Shown: positions 1 through 10,703 of the stretch, piece after piece
Position numbering within the stretch: position 1 is the stretch's first letter
Layout: every line of letters starts with the position of its first letter
Assembly (NCBI GenBank): GCA_037039685.1
Contig: JAWNGF010000012.1
Coordinates: 434,001-498,000, forward strand
Source: Ceratobasidium sp. AG-K
Taxonomy: Eukaryota; Basidiomycota; Agaricomycetes; Cantharellales; Ceratobasidiaceae
Length of the DNA: 64,000 nucleotides
Direction: 5' to 3'
Translations under genes and position numbers: made by a program
Notes under the pieces: generated by a model
Told to the model about the DNA's origin: nothing
The model's input: the letters and a program-made list of their open reading frames with translations, nothing else
Databases searched by the model: none

Positions 1-793
1 AACCGACTCGATGGGCCTTGTTCTCTTCTTCCAGGGCCTCTATGTCGTTGACGCACTCTACAACGAGGTAAGGCAACTCCTTCTCCTTGCTATAGATCCC
101 TTATTGACATTTTTCAGCCCTCAATCCTCACGACCATGGACATCACGACCGATGGCTTCGGATTCATGCTCGCAGTCGGCGACCTCGCCTGGGTCCCGTT
201 CACCTACTCGCTCCAAGCCCGCTACCTCGCCTTCAACCACATCGAACTCGGCCCATTCTGGACCTGTGTCATTTTCTGCATCCACGGCCTCGGCTACTGG
301 ATCTTCAGGTCTAGCAACAACGAAAAGAACGAATTCAGGAATGGAAGGAACCCAAAGAGTGAGCACACCCCTCGGCGCTTCGGATCGTACGATTAACAAT
401 AATTCGATAGACCTCACATCGTTCCAGACTGAACGTGGTACGAGGCTCTTGACCAGTGGATGGTGGGGAATGTGTCAGCACCCTAATTACCTGTGCGTTC
501 TTTTGTAATTTTTGGTGGTGCGGTTACTGATTTGGTTATAGTGGTGACTGGATCATGGCGGTTTCGTACTCGCTCCCGACTGGGTTCAATACCCCGATTA
601 CCTATTTCTACTGCATCTATTTCTTGATCCTGTTGTTGCACAGGCAGACGCGTGACGACGAGGCGTGCCGCAAAAAGTGGGTCTCATCGAATTTCTTAGA
701 TTTCATAGACTGACATGGCCGCGCAGGTACGGAAAGGACTGGAACACATACACGCAAATCGTTCCATGGAAGATGTTCCCGTACATCTACTAG
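1..793 (+). CDS. ERG24: Delta(14)-sterol reductase, 3' part (partial at window start)
   Basis: This is the C-terminal part of an ERG4/ERG24-family sterol reductase, the NADPH-dependent membrane enzyme that reduces the C14=C15 double bond in ergosterol synthesis in the ER. Visible exons are about 1-67, 118-358, 411-492, 542-676 and 727-793, joined by GT-AG introns of about 50 bp that keep one frame. Diagnostic pieces are DITTDGFGFML, WVPFTYSLQARYL, LLTSGWWG followed by the NYLGDW-type motif, and the KKYGKDW-containing tail ending in PYIY. The 5' half lies outside the window. ERG4 (C24 reductase) is the alternative, but the DITTDGFGFML block and the tail favour ERG24. No lesion is seen. Confidence 0.9.
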
Positions 794-877
794 GTTCGAC
801 TAATCACTGGGGATGTATATAGCAGACTTGTTTGATACGGTGTACTTTTCTGTATGGCTTGTTCAATCAACTGGTTT

Positions 878-2017
878 CTACTTGTTCAAGTACCCTACAA
901 TCGTCTTCAAGACATCCTGAGCAGCCGGCACCCAAATAACCTCCTTTCCCTGTTCATTGTCCCCCGACACTACCATTCCATGATCCCTAAACTCTCCCAA
1001 CAACCCACGAAGCGCCGCATCATTCGCCGCCACAAACTCGTCCCGCGCCTCGGCCAACAACGCATCATACAACACCGCATACTTGGCCATCCCGCTCGCA
1101 GGGGTCCGCACCACACCCTCCTCCTCCAACTCGCGCAACTGCTTATTCCCAAGCAACAAGAACACCTTTTGCGCCTTGACCGTCACAGAAGCAAACACGT
1201 GTTGCGCCGCCGAGGCCATCACTTCTGCCGACCCGACGACGGCAGCGCCAGTCGAAGTCGTAGTGACCGAGGGGGGAACCGTCAAGTCTCGATTCGCCAA
1301 CTCGGCGTTGTACGGCTCGAATGTCGTCAGGTCGTGCCATAGCCAGGACCACGTTTTCAACCCCCTCTGCACGCCCTCCTCTCGATCCTCGTTTGCCAGT
1401 ACCCCTAGATGCGGTTTGCGTCCCAGCGCCTGGTCGCGCGGAAATAGCAGTGCCGAATTGATATGGTCCACCGTGGCGACAAGGTGGATATTCCGCGCCG
1501 ACGCGAGGGTTAATAAAACCCTCTGCGCACGGGCATTCGCGAGTTGCGGCGCGTCGATATTATGAATGATCAAGAACAATCTGTCGCTCCGGTCCTCGTT
1601 GAACACCTCGGCTATCCGATTCGCGCGTGCGTCGGCCCCTGATCCCCCAAGCGGCTCTTCCTCCACACCCGGGACTTGTTCTATCGACGCCAGCACGTCC
1701 GCCGGACCCACGTTTGGCAAGAACCCATTGACGACGACGACGTGCCCCTCGTTTGCACACTCCAACTGGGCGAACTCGTTGACCAGCGCGCGTTTACTCC
1801 CAAATCCATAAAACAGCAGATTAAACCCCTCGAGGAGCTCGGTCAACCAGTGCGGAAAGAGCGCGGTCGGTTTACCGAGGGCGTGTTTGGGTGGGGGAAA
1901 TGTGGGGAGGGGGTGTGCGAGCGGTTGGGCGACGTGCGAGTAGAGTGTGTCTGAGGACCTGGCGGATTTCGAGTGGTGGTGAAAGTAGAGGTCAAAGGGT
2001 GCGGTTTTCGAGGCCAT
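878..2017 (-). CDS. ORC2: Origin recognition complex subunit 2
   Basis: This single-exon reading frame encodes about 379 aa of ORC2, the subunit that stabilises the complex marking replication origins in the nucleus. Family features are the FDLYFHHHSKSARSSDTL start of the ORC2 core, a conserved LLFYGFGSKRALVNEF segment, a long Rossmann-like middle (VVVVNGF, LIIHNIDAP), KTWSWLWHDLTTFEPY, and a C-terminal winged-helix region ending near YLNK. The first ATG in frame is at 2017; an in-frame GTG at 2047 is preceded by a stop. Most fungal ORC2 proteins have an extra 100-250 aa disordered N-terminus that is missing here, so an upstream exon may exist, or the protein is naturally short. It is convergent with the ERG24-like gene, with stops less than 100 bp apart. 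Confidence 0.9.
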   Translation of the reverse strand: MASKTAPFDLYFHHHSKSARSSDTLYSHVAQPLAHPLPTFPPPKHALGKPTALFPHWLTELLEGFNLLFYGFGSKRALVNEFAQLECANEGHVVVVNGFLPNVGPADVLASIEQVPGVEEEPLGGSGADARANRIAEVFNEDRSDRLFLIIHNIDAPQLANARAQRVLLTLASARNIHLVATVDHINSALLFPRDQALGRKPHLGVLANEDREEGVQRGLKTWSWLWHDLTTFEPYNAELANRDLTVPPSVTTTSTGAAVVGSAEVMASAAQHVFASVTVKAQKVFLLLGNKQLRELEEEGVVRTPASGMAKYAVLYDALLAEARDEFVAANDAALRGLLGEFRDHGMVVSGDNEQGKEVIWVPAAQDVLKTIVGYLNK

Positions 2018-3195
2018 GGTAGAGGGAGAGGTGTGGGAGTTGGGCACGTGAGGCTGGGTTGGTCATCCCGCCGTCGTACGGGGGGTCAGAGTTGGGATGC
2101 TTGCTAGGTAGCCGTACATGCGTTGTATCCAACAGCACGCAGAACATATACCTACATTTACAGCAATCGACTCTAAGCCCAGACTAGCCGAACCGAGATG
2201 TTGTCTGAGGTCAAACTAGATTTAAGAGGACGCCACAGCCTTCTGCTCGGAGGAAAGTGCTCCTTCATTCGACACAGAAATGAGGCCAACTCTAAACCAA
2301 TCATCGAAATTATTGCAGATCGGGCGCCTCAGTAACATCGTGGGGCGCTCCGGCATCATGTGGATCACTCTCGAGGCCCAACTGTATAAGCACTTTGTTT
2401 GGATAAGTTTACTTGGCCATGCCGTTACTCGGGTCAAGTCTTGATTCAATTGCATAATGTATGACGCTCCATTGTATCTTTGGTTTGTACTTGGCTCTGA
2501 ACAGATAAAACACTAAATATATCAATGACACCGTCAAACTTATCCCTATCCAGGGCTCAGGATTCGGCAACAAAAGCGTACGGGTCATCTGTAAGCCCGG
2601 TAATATCATTCACCAGATTTAGAGCACATTGAATTGGGAGAAACTGAATGAATTGAATATGATGTCAGGATAGCACGTGATTGCGGCGCCACGTTCGGGC
2701 AACTTTAGGTCTGGTTTAGTGAGCGACTCATGACGTACGGCGCCGTCGACAATTGGTAACTATGACTCATACGCACTTCCCTTTCCTTCACTTCCATCGA
2801 GCCCCCACGTTCTAATTTACAAGAACCCACGAGCCTATAACCGGGAACGATTCGGAACTTCGGCATTGGAGTGCCGCCCACTTCCCCAGATTTGCACACG
2901 CCAGATAATCAGGCCGCCGGGTACAGGCTCCAGACCGTCATAAAGGTGGTTGCACATATGATTGGCTAACATTAGACTTCGCCGTTGCGGCGTAGTGGTG
3001 GTGTCGTCACGTGCGGAATTACAACGGGGGATGCCCAATGCGCCTTGCCTGTAAGAACCAGAACGCACTAGATCCACTTGCGCCCTGGGTTCAGGCCCAC
3101 GCATGACGGTGCTGATGACATGAGTGACGAACTTTACGCTACAAGCATGACGCACTTGTGCCCCTTGTATTGAGAAACAAGTAACTGAATGTGCG
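2018..3195. other. Intergenic; weak membrane-type ORF
   Basis: No gene can be supported firmly. On the minus strand about 2409-2609 an ORF has a convincing hydrophobic segment (WIGISLTVSLIYLVFYLFRA), and a second minus-strand ORF lies at 2222-2455. They could be exons of a small single-pass membrane protein, but no convincing splice pair joins them. The rest shows nothing recognisable. Confidence 0.3.
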
Positions 3196-3203
3196 TATAT
3201 AAA
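3196..3203 (+). promoter_or_regulatory. TATA box of the acetate-transporter-like gene
   Basis: TATATAAA lies 77-84 bp upstream of the ATG at 3280, a spacing that fits a core promoter with a short leader. The motif is seen in the sequence; its use is inferred. Confidence 0.55.
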
Positions 3204-3279
3204 CACGACCTCAGCGGCACAGTCCCTCATTCAGCGACTCCTCACTCTCCAGTTAACCAACCAACTCAACTGCACAATA

Positions 3280-4353
3280 ATGGCTGCTCCCGCTGGCGCT
3301 GCAACTGGTCACACCACCCACCCGGTCGGCACCACCGCCGGAGACTATCCGAACAGCGGCGTTGGTCGCACTGGCGCTGGGTACGATGATGGGTACGGTT
3401 ATGGCGGCAAAGGACGTCCGGGTATGCACAGGCACGACTCTCAGGCAAGTTCTTCATTTCGACGCGCCTTGTCGTACGAATAGCTAACTCGGGTGCCTTT
3501 AGCCTGGATTCCCAGTTCATCGCAACCGACGACTTGCTAACCCCTCCCCTCTTGGGATGTTCGCTTTGGCCTCGACCCTCCTAATGTGGTCGTTGTTTAA
3601 CGCCAGGACCAGGCACATTTACCAGGTGAGGATTGTCATTTCAGCACTTGATCGCTACGCTCACGCCAAGACCGTTCTAGACCAATGCCATTATTGGTAT
3701 GGCGCTCGCCGTCGGTGGACTTTGTCAATTGCTTGCTGGAATGTGGGAGTTCGTTACTGGAAACACATTTGCCGCCACCGGTAAGTTGACTACCGAATGC
3801 GACGGAGGTGCATTGTCTCACATGCTGCACATCAGCCTTCACCATTCTCGGTGGTTTCTGGATCTCGTACGGCATTCTCTACTGGCCGTCTTCGGGAAGC
3901 TTGAGCTCATACAGCACTGGCGAGTTGGGAAGCGCGCTTGGAATCTACGTGAGTGTTTGGTCGTTTAATTTTAGACCAGGGCTAATGAGCATCTGTTCAG
4001 TACATGGTCTGGATGATTGTAGCTCTCATGCTCCTCCTCGGCACTTTCCGCGGCTCAGTCCCCTTGGCCGGCACGTTCTTCTTCATGTTCCTCATGTTCT
4101 TGCTCCTCGGTGTCGCCCACTTCAACGACCACAGTAAGTCATCGAACGGTCTTCCACGTTGACTGGTGCTAACATGATTCCAACCTCAGCCGGAGCCCTT
4201 CGCGCAGGCGGTGTCCTCGGCTGCATTTCCGCCATGTTGGCCTTCTATACTGGCGCGACTGGACTCCACACCCGGACACTACCTACTACAACCTGCCTGC
4301 CATCGGACTGGCCAGGCGTCAAGATGCTGCGGAGACCCGCTACTGATAAATGA
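3280..4353 (+). CDS. GPR1/FUN34/YaaH-family acetate transporter-like protein, frameshifted near C-terminus
   Basis: This is a six-helix plasma-membrane protein of the Ato/Gpr1/Fun34 family, linked to acetate uptake or ammonium export. Exons are 3280-3444, 3503-3625, 3681-3780, 3836-3948, 4001-4133 and 4190 onward. The first intron has a GC donor (CAG|GCAAGT). The protein has a Gly-rich soluble N-terminus, then the family signature NPSPLGMFALA, followed by helices such as GMALAVGGLCQLLAGMWEF and AFTILGGFWISYGILYW. In the last exon the frame leaves the family consensus just after TGLHT. The expected tail (PDTTYYNLP then a charged end) is intact in the +1 frame, ending at a TGA at 4344-4346. The annotated frame instead ends at 4353 with an unrelated tail. 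The break sits at the CCC run 4271-4273. Confidence 0.85.
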
Positions 4354-5241
4354 TCGGCTTGAGTAACTCGATGTATTCCGTGGTGAACTCTTCAAAGCCA
4401 TCTCGTTCACGAATCTCTCTTGTATTGAAATGACGATTTGCCTGTATTTTAATATGAATTCAAGCGTATAATCTTTTCTCCCCACTGTGCAAAGTAGAGC
4501 GCATGCATCGAGTTATAGCAATCTCTAAGGGCGACAACCCCCTACAGCGGGAAGTTTAAGGCGGACGCTAGGGTAAGAATAAAAAAAGCATTATTCATGT
4601 CTTTCAAGATACCATACGCATATATGCGTACTTCTTCTCTCCCAGGGTCTAGTTGAACGGTTGAATGTACTAGTACCATTCAAACTGATAGTCAAATACC
4701 ATAAGGTAGTGTAATTGTATAGATGCTAAACTACGGTTTCTTCGGGAGACTAAAATTAGGGATGATGTACGCGCCATCAGTTGACATCATCCTAGTCATC
4801 ACCGTTCGGTTCAAAAATACGCATACACGAAGCATATTCCCAAGCATGCCTATGATGCTGTTCAACCGGATCTGACGTCAATATATTATTCACTAGGTAT
4901 TTAGTCACTTACAGGTCAGCACACGGCCCTGCAACGTTGACGATCCCTTTCACCTTGAGACCACCTAGTTTTCGTCGTAGTCACTCATACCCGGGATCAT
5001 TGTAACCAGAGAACACTTGCCTATCGAACAGGTAAGCAAGGGCATTTAGCTTTTGATCGGCAATCCCTTGGATCAGGGTAGAGAGTATGGTCTACCGGCA
5101 AGGATAAACATCCTCACTCAGTTCTATTCTTGACTATCTTTTGTCCGTAATTCCGCTTTCTCAACTGTGCCTAGTTTGGAAATTTGCTCATAAATCACTA
5201 CGTGTACATACTGACACCGTTGCGAAATTGTTTAGGCCGCT
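4354..5241. other. Intergenic, no gene seen
   Basis: Short AT-rich sequence with no ORF resembling a gene, no RNA gene and no clear repeat. It presumably contains the 3' UTR of the transporter gene and the promoter of the decarboxylase gene. Confidence 0.5.
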
Positions 5242-6579
5242 ATGTCTGACTCAAAAGTCAAGGACCCAGAAGTTAAACACCGTGTTGGCGACTGGCTACC
5301 CAGCAACCACCGCGTTGTAGAACAACGACTCGAGAAAATACTGCAGAAGATTGAAAAGGAGGATCCAGCTCTCGAGCATCTCCACCCGGTCATCCAAGAA
5401 TTTCACGCGCTTATCGAAAGCGACCCTGAACTACTCGCTGGATTCGAACAAATGTTCAAGCAGGTACCGAATAAACCGCCCTACAATCAAGAAGCAAGCC
5501 TCAAATCGCAGGTGAGTTCATATTCAGTTTACTCGAAAAAAAGGTTGCACTAATTTGATATCAAGGTTCGAGACTACAAAACCATGCTCAAGGTCTTCGA
5601 TCATATTATCCAGAATGCCCCCGACTTTGAAGACAACGACGTGGTTGGTGTCCCTATGAACGCAGTTCTTGATTGGCCCATGGGCACGGACGCCGGTCTC
5701 AAGATCTTCTTGCTTCCCAATGTCAACGCTCAGATCAAAAAGATACTCAACGTCTGGGCCGAATATCTCTCATCATCAGCCTCACGTGAATACCTCACGA
5801 CGGAGCCAAATGGGTGGTTCGGGCCATCGGCTCGCAAAGCCATACCCAACTTCTCCGAGACTTTTGTTTGCGATCCTAATGCTCCCCATCATGGATTTTC
5901 ATCCTGGGATGATTTCTTTACTCGGAAGTTTCGGCCTGGCGTTCGCCCAGTTGAATCGCCTGACGACGACAGTGTTGTCAACGCCGCCTGCGAGTCCTCA
6001 GTTTACAGAATTGCTCACAATGTGAAGATGACGGACGCTTTCTGGCTGAAGGGCGAGCCGTACTCCCTCAAAAACATGCTCGATCACGATGAACTGGCTT
6101 CGCAGTTTGTTGGTGGATCAATATACCAAGCGTTCCTCAGTGCACTCAACTATCATCGCTGGGCAAGCCCTGTCAACGGAACTGTGGTCAAGACTGTGCT
6201 TATTCCCGGAACATATTTTGCCGAATCCCCCATCATGGGATTTGAGAACCCAGAGGGCCCTGACCCCAATGGGCCACATAATTCGCAGGGCTACCTCACA
6301 TCTGTTGCTACTCGAGGCGCGGTTTATATCCAGGCCGACAACCCCAACATAGGCTTGATGGTCTTCTTGGCTGTAGGGATGTCCGAGGTATCCACATGCG
6401 AGATAACCGTCAAGCAGGGCGATAAGCTTAAGAAAGGCGACGAATTGGGAATGTTTCATTTCGGAGGCTCCACCTATTGTCTCATTTTCCGCCCGCAGAC
6501 CAAGATCAGGTTTGACCCGAAATACACCAGTGCTAGCTCGAAGGTTCTGCTCAATGCGGCTATTGCGACGGTTGAGTAA
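5242..6579 (+). CDS. Phosphatidylserine-decarboxylase-superfamily enzyme, PsiD-like (probable aromatic amino-acid decarboxylase)
   Basis: Two exons (5242-5511, 5566-6579) encode about 427 aa. The protein belongs to the soluble fungal branch of the PSD superfamily that includes the L-tryptophan decarboxylase PsiD. An N-terminal helical region (IQEFHALIESDPEL) precedes the PSD fold. Family landmarks are DPNAPHHGFSSWDDFFTRKF, an AACES segment, the catalytic-region YHRWASPVNGTV with its His, and the self-cleavage site GMFHFGGST near residue 400. There the Ser should become the pyruvoyl cofactor; classical membrane PSDs have LGST. No signal peptide, mitochondrial leader or membrane anchor is apparent, so it is unlikely to be the housekeeping PSD1/PSD2. 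Substrate is not known. No psiH/psiK/psiM-like neighbours are present, so it is not in a psilocybin-type cluster. Confidence 0.88.
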
Positions 6580-7314
6580 TTTCATCTATTCGATAGATAT
6601 CCAGAGTGTATGTACCGGTTCGGGATCAAACCACATACTAGACTTGTTGAAGGGCTTGAGACAAGTAAAATGTTGTACCAACATGGTAAAAGGACTCGCT
6701 GAGATGACAACTGAAAGCTCTGCTACCGGGGCCTTTGATTCGAATGTTTCAATCGCATATCACATTACTCCTTTCTACCGCATAATGGACAACGTATAAT
6801 CATGTGTAGCCATGAGACATTCCTGCTTCACTATGGCATTCCTCGATTGCTATGCTGAAGACACAATGTCATTGATAAAGGCCAGCCATTGCCCTTCCCA
6901 TCTTTTCAAGGCATCATTCTTAGCGATTAGGATGTACAATTCCCAGGATGCATCAAATGATATACGCGGTTTTCATAATTGAATGCGTGTGTGTAGGATG
7001 TTATCCAGGTTGGGACGCGATCCCATGTGTAGGACTTTTACTGAGAAGATGTTCAAGGCTCTGGGCATGTGGACTCTCGGTCGGATTGTTGAACGCTGAT
7101 AGCCGGTGAGATAAATGCATCGGAACGTCTTCGAAAAGACAAAGTTATAAAGCTAGACTTCCTCGGGACAATGAGGGCGGATTGAGGGTCTTATACATGC
7201 GGGCGTCATTGCCTCGCCGTGGAGGCTGGAGAGAAGCCAGTCACATGATCAAGCTCCGGATTCCCATTTCCAACGACCCCAGGCTGAGCGATTCACCAAT
7301 CCCAGACGACAACA
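6580..7314. other. Intergenic, no gene seen
   Basis: No supported coding or RNA feature; only short chance ORFs. Confidence 0.5.
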
Positions 7315-10295
7315 ATGGCCAGTACACCTTTGGATGATAGGGAGAGCGTCGAAAACACCCCCAAGACTCGTGGGAGAGCGTAGGACCAAGATCGCTCCAA
7401 TTATGTTTCAGTGCTAACTGCTCCTGATGTATAGCTGCACGGAATGTCGCTCGATCAAAGTTAAGTGTGAAAACCAGCACTCCATGTTGGATGGCCCATG
7501 CTCGCGATGCACTCGTCTCTCACTCCAATGCGTTTACCGGGAGAAGAAGCGGGGCCGAAAGCCAAGGCACGAGTGCGTCGGCTATTTCCCCGGCGTTTGC
7601 CAAGACCGTTGACTAATCGTTTGCACAGGAACCCATTCACAGGAGATGGTCCTTCAGAAATTGTCCTGCAGCAAACCATGTCTCCGGCCGACTCATCGCA
7701 GCACTCTCCCAACACTTCCATCTCGCATTCTTCATTCGTCAACCATCCGAATCACTACGGGGATGCGAGGTTTGAGCAAGAATACTCGTCTTCGCGTGGT
7801 CAGCCTGTCTCCCCATTCACGGCGATATCTTCTCCGGAAGTTCACTCGAGCCGAGGTGCGTTTCTTTGACTCTGAAAAGCCATCCTTATCGATTATCTAT
7901 ATTTAGATTCTCCCCATCACCGACTCCAAGTCAAGCCCGGCTCACACTACACACCATCGGGACTGGGCACGCATGTCGATTCAAGTTCAGGCTCGGGGTC
8001 AATCACCAATGCCAGCGTTGACCCGGACAGAAGCCTCAAACTCATGGGGTCCACCAAAGAGCCTCATCCGAAAGACGCCCCTGCCGGTGCTTACTCGTTG
8101 GCTAACATCTTAGCTGACTCGCGCCCCTCGTCGCCTGTTCATAGCACGCCTATATCCTCGATGATACGCAATTCAGATCCGTTGGACAATTATGATACTC
8201 CAGTGACGTCTGGTATTTTACGGGAGGAAGATGTACCTGAGTTGTTCCATTTGTAAGTTCTTTTGCTCCTACATTTAATCCTCTTACGACTTTCTTACAG
8301 ATACCACGAGCACCTCAACCCAATAATTGCTCTCCTAGATCCTTCTCTCCATACACCTAATTATGTCCGCTCACGATCCAGTATTCTCTTTACCGCTATC
8401 CTCACCGTTGCCGCCCGCTTTGCCCGCCCACACGCTTGGGAACGTTCCAACGCGCTGGGTCAAACATTACTTGGGAGGGCGCTTGCTGACGGGATATGTA
8501 GCATCGAGTACGTGCAAGCACTGAGTTTGCTTACATTTTGGAAAGATTCGCGCGATTCGAGTAGCTGGCGGAAGGTTGGGCTCGCAATTAGGATGGCGTA
8601 TGAGTTGAATTTGCATGAATCACGGAAGGATCCGCTACCGTCGTCCGAGTTGCTAGCGAGGGAGCAATTGGTAATGTACTTTTTGAAGCTTGGTTGAACA
8701 TATATTGATGGGTCTGTCCAATTGTTTATAGAATAAGCAAAGAACGTGGCTTCGTGAGTGGCTGATGTATATTGTGTTTTCAACAAATTGATGGTTGTCT
8801 AATTAGAGCTCGTGTGTTAGCAATTTTGTGCTTGTTTGGCTGTTCTCTATATTGACAACTTTGCGGAAGGTTATGATATGACCACTGCGTAGGTCTCCAT
8901 TCCGCTTGGACATCCTGGATCCCGCTAAACAGCCGATTCTCAGAATGCAGAGGGGGAAACCTCAAATGATTCCAGATTTCCACATCTCCGATGCATACCA
9001 GTGGCTATTCAACCACCCAGAGGTGGGTACTTTCAATTGGCCGTCCTGCATCCGCTCTCTAAATCCTAGTAGTACCCTTGTAGTGCGAATACTTCCCTGC
9101 AACTTTTAGCTCCTAGACTAACGGACGTCATTATAGATGCTGATGCAATGTTGGTGATCTCTTCCTCGTTTGGGAGCGTGAGATTGCTTTGTCATTCCCT
9201 CTTCTCATCCATGACTGTCGCAAACAAGGCTGCTTTTGAGCCTCTCATGCGACACGTGGCGCAACTTTTGGACGAGCGGATAAAGAAATGGATCGACAAC
9301 GAAGGTCAGCCTGGCTTGATTCATGTGTGAACAGGCCTAACACGCGTTTCCCTTCAGAAAACCTGCATCTAAACCTTGCACCAATCTCTCGTGCAATTAT
9401 CAATTTCCAATCCCTCAATCTCAAGCTTATTGTTGCCGAACTCAAACTCTTGAACCTCGTTCAACCCCAACTGAGCGCGACACGTATTCAGACACTCGAG
9501 TGTATCAAGTGTGCGATGGATGTCCTGAGATACGTTGTAGCCGAACTGGTACCGAATGGGTGTATAATATATTGCCAGGATGTGTTGGCGGTCATGTGTG
9601 CGTATGCGGGGGTGTGGTTATTTAAGGTATGTCTCTCCTCGCCCTTGGTTATCTAACTAATGTATTTTGGATTGGGGTGGCCAGCAACTTCCACATGTGG
9701 ACGAGGAACTGGGGAACGAGATTATCGGTATTCTACGTAGCATTTCAGCCGCGGGTCGTACGCTAAGTCGCCAAAAGGGGGATACGCCGAGTTATTTTGT
9801 TCAGTTCTTTGATCATCTCGTGAGGAACTCTAGGAACCAAAAGGTCCCGGTGAGTTATTTTCGCTGGTTTATGATCCACCGCATACTCGTTCTAACTTGA
9901 AAGTTTCTGTAGGGTGCGAACATTCATACAGTCCCTGGTGCAAATGCACAGGCAGTGACTGGACAACAGAGTCAAGTAAGTACCAACCGTCGCACCAGGC
10001 CCTTGTAGTAACTGGATGGGTTCCTCGATAGCCGGGTTCATCGTCCCAAATGCTACCCCCTGTTCAAGGATCGGCACGCAACGTCCCCGTTCCGGAGCTT
10101 ATACCACCACTTGAGGGAATGGACTATCAATGGTACGAACGTGCACGTTGGTTGCCTCTAATAGTCTTAACTTGGTTGTACAGGACAAATGTTGTCAACG
10201 GACTAAATGACTGGTGGAAAAATTTCAATTATCTGGGGGCGGATGTGAAGGGGGGGCCCCAAATTGGGACATCCAATGTAGGTGGGTATAGATGA
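7315..10295 (+). CDS. Zn2Cys6 transcription factor with fungal-specific regulatory domain (PrtT-like)
   Basis: A nuclear C6 zinc-cluster regulator. Clear exons are 7315-7379, 7435-7572, 7629-7855, 7907-8252 and 8301-8670; further exons run to the stop at 10295. The DNA-binding domain reads CTECRSIKVKC then CSRCTRLSLQC with the usual basic linker (KKRGRKP). A Ser/Pro-rich linker follows. The fungal_trans domain starts at HEHLNPIIALLDPSLHTPNY and includes SWRKVGLAIRMAYELNLHE. This order matches PrtT-type protease activators, but the target genes cannot be inferred. A splice TG|GTACGA...ACAG|G joins the last two coding segments (DYQW then TNVVNGLNDWW). Between about 8690 and 8905 no simple GT-AG model keeps the frame open, so that part is either unusually spliced or damaged. 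Confidence 0.82.
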
Positions 10296-10703
10296 TATTG
10301 ACACTTGGTCTCTCGTGATTTCGCTTTGATCTATTGTTGTTTTTTCTTTATATTTTTATGTCAAGTAGGCTATTTCATCCAGAAATAAGGTACTTTTCGG
10401 ATGTTCAGTTAGGGCTGGCGACTCGGACTTGAGGGAGTGACATTCCAGGCGAAAAAATTGCGGAAATGTAGGTATATTATGGTAATACAACAACTTGGAA
10501 CGTGTGACATGGTCCAGAAGACCAAGAATCCCATATGGCGCCCTGGCCGAGTGAAGGTGAGTGTTGAGCCGATTGACACAAACTCCTATCTGAAGGTCCA
10601 TATATTATTTAGAGATTTTACGAACAGGGCCATTGATAGGACATATGTATTCATGCATTTTATGCTATCCATAATACATTGATAATCCATGGCATTCGTA
10701 TAA
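10296..10703. other. Convergent intergenic gap
   Basis: Short spacer between the stop codons of the transcription factor (+) and the aldo/keto reductase (-). No feature recognised. Confidence 0.5.

Noticed and set aside
2222..2609. A two-exon small membrane protein
   Set aside because: No convincing donor/acceptor pair joins the frames; kept only as a note in the intergenic entry.
5242..6579. Psilocybin-type biosynthetic cluster
   Set aside because: Only the decarboxylase-like gene is present; no methyltransferase, kinase or P450 gene is found in the window.
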